Below are positions 60,201 through 64,000 of a stretch of DNA of 64,000 nucleotides, piece by piece; the stretch's first letter is position 1, and each line of letters starts with the position of its first letter. This DNA is from Capitella teleta (lineage: Eukaryota; Annelida; Polychaeta; Capitellidae), in assembly GCA_000328365.1 (NCBI GenBank), contig KB312312.1, positions 66,368 to 130,367 on the forward strand. The letters are read 5' to 3'. The position numbers were made by a program, and so were the translations under genes. Below the pieces are notes generated by a model that made no database searches, was not told where the DNA came from, and saw only the letters and a program-made list of their open reading frames with translations.

Positions 60201-61687
60201 CCGATTGGGATTAGGAAATATTTCAGCTGTCTTCAAACAGTTGGCTAAACGTGTGATGTCACTGATGCTTGTACGGCTCATTAGAGGTGTTCCATCAGGT
60301 TGACATTTTTACAAAGTTATAAAACTACAAGTAAAATTAGTCCCAGCTTGCATTTCACTCTCGTAGTCAGACTCAGTAATGCAATCTACGTTTGACAATA
60401 GATTGGTGGCACTAGGGCCTACTCTTATATGTCTGTCTCTTTCTATGCATGCGTGTAGGTGTTTATCGTGATGACAGGTAATTTGTGCAGAGAAGGTCAA
60501 AGGTTACGAAGAGGGTTTTCCTTTTGATTGAATTTAGTGTTAGAATACCTGATACAAAGTTCAAATATCCGCTTATAATTTAAAGATTGTACAAAATAAT
60601 GAGTACAGTGTATCGAAGCCTTCTGTGTGAGTGTAGATGAACGGGACACTTGAATCTATGAAATAGACCAAAAGGTTAAATGAGTGCAATGCAGTGCTTG
60701 TGGCTGTGGTCATTATTTTAGCATTTTGCAAATTAATTTCTTTGGGTGAACCCCCAGGGCAGGTGCGAAAGCCAGGGGAAGAAATGCCACTCAAGAGTGT
60801 TGGCCTAATGATCCATTCTGGGGCCATAAACGACATTTACCTGCAAAAGAATAGCAATTGGCACACGTGATAGGGTTGTAAGTCACGTGCCATTTGATTT
60901 AATCATTCACATGTTATAATAAGGAATTTTGTAGTTGCGAGTCATTCATTATTATCTTATTTTATTATTATTATTATCATTATTTTTCTATACAAGGAGA
61001 ACATTTCGATTGCACGCAAGATCTTCAAAATTAATAAGTGTCACATAGGTACCTTCGATGTCGATTTCGATGATTTATCAAGTGATCTTAAGGAAAAATT
61101 GGCCAATCAATCCCAAAACTCCTGCCTCTACTCTGCTATGACTAAATATCTTTACTATTAGCAGCCTACTTAACTGGATAATTCTATTAACTGATCGATA
61201 ATCTCCCTTTTATCTGCTTTAAATTCCTCCAGAACAAATTAACGATTGTGTTAACATAAATCTCAGGCTTGTTTGCCGACGAAATCAAAGGAGAGGCGCC
61301 AAACGGCCTCCTAATCCCTTGCTCTTACAATTACCTGGTCGGCGTTCCTCTTGTAATATTCGCTTCTTCTCTGAAGTGGTCACTTCGAGGACTTGTGTCC
61401 ACTTCACCAAAGAGACCACACAAGGGGCCTTTGATGAAAATCAATGGTTTCTGAGCAAACATATCTGGTGCAGGGCATAAGTTCAATGTGATGTCAGAAC
61501 TCAAAAGCACTTTTTTTTTCCGTTTTGTTCATTGTGTATTTTTCCCTCTTGGTGTTTCAGCATGGCCTACGGTGGTCAGTATCTTGTTGCCGCGACATCT
61601 TGACCACAGTGTAATTGACCTTTGTCTTTTGATTGACATTTTTCCAGATGGTCATCTTTCTTTGCGGGAAAGCAATCTTTGTCCCCG
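57239..61687. other. Gene-poor stretch
   Basis: No gene was recognised in this 4.4 kb. A weak CxxC pattern (HVCLICLSPI at about 59308) recalls the start of a RING finger, but the remaining ligands do not follow. Simple C, T and AAT runs are scattered through it. Confidence 0.4.
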
Positions 61688-61760
61688 GAATTAAAGACAT
61701 TTCAGGGTCATTTCAGGGTCATTTCAGGGTCATTTCTGATTTCAGGTCATTTCAGGGTGA
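61688..61760 (+). repeat. Short tandem repeat of an 11-13-bp CATTTCAGGGT word
   Basis: CATTTCAGGGT recurs four times with one diverged copy between. Units overlap AGGGTCA and AGGTCA words. Confidence 0.8.
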
Positions 61761-64000
61761 ATGAACGGCACTTAAAAGCCGAGAATGCAAATGTCATCAT
61801 TAATACTCTCGAGATGTAACCGTTTTAGTTAAATTGCATGAATATAACATAAGAAATGGACCTTTTTCTTTACAGACATTTAAAGAATAATTACTTCTTA
61901 ATATTCTATGATGAATTAAGTAAGACGAGATGGGTGGCATTAATAAATAATTCAATGTTTCCATAACCGTAAATTGCAATAAAGTGGGATATTTCTCCAT
62001 CATAGCGTCTCGGAAGTGAGACGCAGTGGAGCGCTAAGTGGGCATGTTTACGAGGCTCTTTGCTTTTGGGATTTGCTCAAGGAAGAAATAAGGAGCAAGA
62101 TGAAGAATCGAAGGAAGGGAGGGACCAGGGGTTCCGTCCTTCATGAGGATCATAACTCACCTGTTCAGCTTCCTAATTGACTTTTTCTTCACACCTTTCG
62201 TAACCTGATCCTCACTCGCTTTGGTGGCGTGCGGCTCTTAGTCTGTGATCTATGAACAAGTCTGTCTTTTGTACAAAGGTGCTGAATTCGTTTCCTATTA
62301 TTACAAAAAACGACATCTGAATAACTTACGAGCAGAAATTTCTTTATACGTGAATCGGTTTCAGATGGAGCGGATAAATTATTGACTGGAAAGTTATCAT
62401 AATAAATAACTACTCGTCTTTGATGTGCTGCTTGAGTTTTAGCCACTTTGTCATCGGCCCTAACCAATGTTAATAGCAGCTTTAATTATTAGAGACCTGA
62501 GCTATTGACGGATAGCGCGTCGTGATGACAAATGCCTTCTCCGCCATAGACAGCCCTCCCGGCAGCGATCCATTTGTCTTGTAGAAAATGGCAAACACAT
62601 TTGGTTTTTTAATTCGCAAGAGGCTTGGGTTGTGGCAGTAGATTGACCCCAATGGCGACTGAGAGACAGACAGGTACATTCAGGCGCCGATATGCCCAGA
62701 CTAAGCTGGACACAGCAGGTTACAGGAAAAAAAAAATTGTGTCCCCGGCAAACTTTTGGCTTCGGGTTGGGGGAATTTTTATTTGGCGACAAGCGATGGT
62801 GTCCCCAGCGGCTGAGATCAGAGGTCAACTTGTTTAAGTTCCTTTGAAAACAATAGCACGTTAATTGCAGACACGTGTTGTCAGCTGCCGCCTTGTAATT
62901 AAAGTTATTAATCACCGTGACCTCTGACGCGTAGGCACCAGTCAGCGACGCTTAAAATATGCACGAAGGTCATCTGCATACATTAAATGTCCTCGCTGCA
63001 TTGTCATCTGTCCAGTGCAACTTATACGACCGGCGTATGCTCTTTCTTCTTCCCCCTGGGGATACCATCCTCCCATACAATCCTCAATTCCCTAATCAAG
63101 CAGACACAAAAGCCCTTCGCAACTTTGCTTTGTTTTTGCAGCATGCAACGTATCCTCGCCTCTCTCTCTTTAGTGTCCGCAGATCTGCGAAACACGTGCT
63201 ACAAACATTGACTCAAACGCCAAGCAACCAATGAGAAGCAGATAGGCATCCTTGCTCTCTAAATAACTCGAAAGCTCTCAGGTGTAACCCCTGATTGGCA
63301 AGAGTTGTAAGAGCTTTTATGCAATGCTTACCTGCCGATTATAGCGCACAGAATGCACTTCTAAAACACGCACAAGACAACTCGATCGGCGCGTAATCAG
63401 TGCCCTCCATTTGGATCAAATTTCGTGCATTTCAGTTCAGGGCAAAGAAAAACGGCGCGAAACCTCACGCGATTAAGCGAATGTTCTTTGGCACCTTGAG
63501 CGACCCTGGTAAGCCATTAGGGTGTCTGGCGACTGAAAGATCTTAAATGGAACTTGAGCGGCGTTTACTACCGAGGTTGGCGTCGAGAGCTTTCGACCAG
63601 ACACAGCGACAATTTGTCGACGTAACTGTACACTATTCAACGCTTTGTGAGGCTGTAGGCGGAGGTTGAAAGCACGATTTATATGTCGTTTTTGCTGATT
63701 AAAAGCCTTCTCCAGCATTCCTTTTATGAGTATATTATCTTTGGTTAATATTTCATTAAGCACCTTTGAAAATAAAATAATTTCCAAAGTTAGACATGCA
63801 CGTCGTGGGAATTTGGGTTTGGGGGCATTCACGGTTGCATCTGTTCAAATATGTACCGAGTAGGATTAGATTAACACGTTGATGGCCCAAGGTCACCTCC
63901 TCTTAATAGAGTCACGTGATTCTGAAAGAATGCAATCGACTCTTCTGAGCGTGCCGATCGAGGGATTCTCACGAGTCAACACAAGCAAGCAAAAAGAGAG
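61761..64000. other. Gene-poor stretch to the window end
   Basis: No gene was recognised. A minus-strand open frame of 119 codons at 63473-63832 starts at GTG, shows no family resemblance and may be chance. Confidence 0.4.

Noticed and set aside
63473-63832. 119-codon minus-strand frame near the window end
   Set aside because: It begins with GTG, has no recognisable domain and no splice context. Kept only as a note.

Overview
The window is nuclear DNA of an animal. It has spliced genes with GT-AG introns, AATAAA poly(A) signals, tRNA-derived SINE sequence, LINE and DNA-transposon debris, and clear metazoan orthologues: a SoxD HMG-box factor, the ciliary radial-spoke protein RSPH14, the minor-spliceosome protein SCNM1 and the CCR4-NOT ubiquitin ligase CNOT4. 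A motile-cilium gene, a SoxD gene, a minor-spliceosome protein, a GT11 fucosyltransferase fragment and a P2X7-tail protein together suggest a free-living aquatic invertebrate, probably bilaterian, and not a nematode or insect. The species cannot be named from the sequence. Many introns are tiny (about 40-60 nt) and sit beside kilobase-sized ones.

Layout. 1-1670: non-coding, probably a SoxD intron. 1671-5700: the 3' part of a SoxD gene (+), whose second HMG-box half is encoded by two alternative 106-nt exons. 6512-8906: a 15-exon gene (-) of 481 codons that I do not recognise. 10534-12068: RSPH14 (+), ten exons. 12759-13637: SCNM1 (-), convergent with RSPH14 and lacking an identified first exon. 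13.8-30 kb: a nest of mobile elements. It holds a zinc-finger relic, a truncated hAT transposase, a 56-bp minisatellite, an LTR-retrotransposon gag-protease fossil, an intron-bearing terminal-inverted-repeat element of the DNCxGQNKN (DUF7869-like) family flanked by two copies of another repeat, a LINE RNase H fragment, a Kolobok-like gene and a pogo-type MITE. 30842-32464: a P2X7-tail-like protein (-). 32.6-39.6 kb: MITEs, a young SINE with perfect target-site duplications, and a degenerate pogo/Tigger element. 39.8-51.1 kb: CNOT4 (+), 13 coding exons and 807 codons. 52 kb: a broken GT11 fucosyltransferase fragment. 55558-56915: a two-exon type II membrane protein with a possible SGNH-like motif. 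57-64 kb: no gene recognised.

Working together. The host genes are not an operon. SoxD is a developmental regulator, RSPH14 an axonemal protein, SCNM1 a U12-intron splicing factor and CNOT4 a co-translational quality-control and deadenylase-associated E3 ligase. The most interesting host observations are: (i) mutually exclusive HMG-box exons in SoxD, where only single inclusion keeps the frame; (ii) a candidate alternative first exon in CNOT4 that would replace the RING domain with a Pro/Ser-rich N-terminus in frame; (iii) fourteen exact copies of the 9-mer CGTTATGAT, about 0.5 expected by simple arithmetic, clustered near 2.9, 28.8, 44.1, 52.6 and 57.1 kb. All splice models were read by eye and need transcript data.
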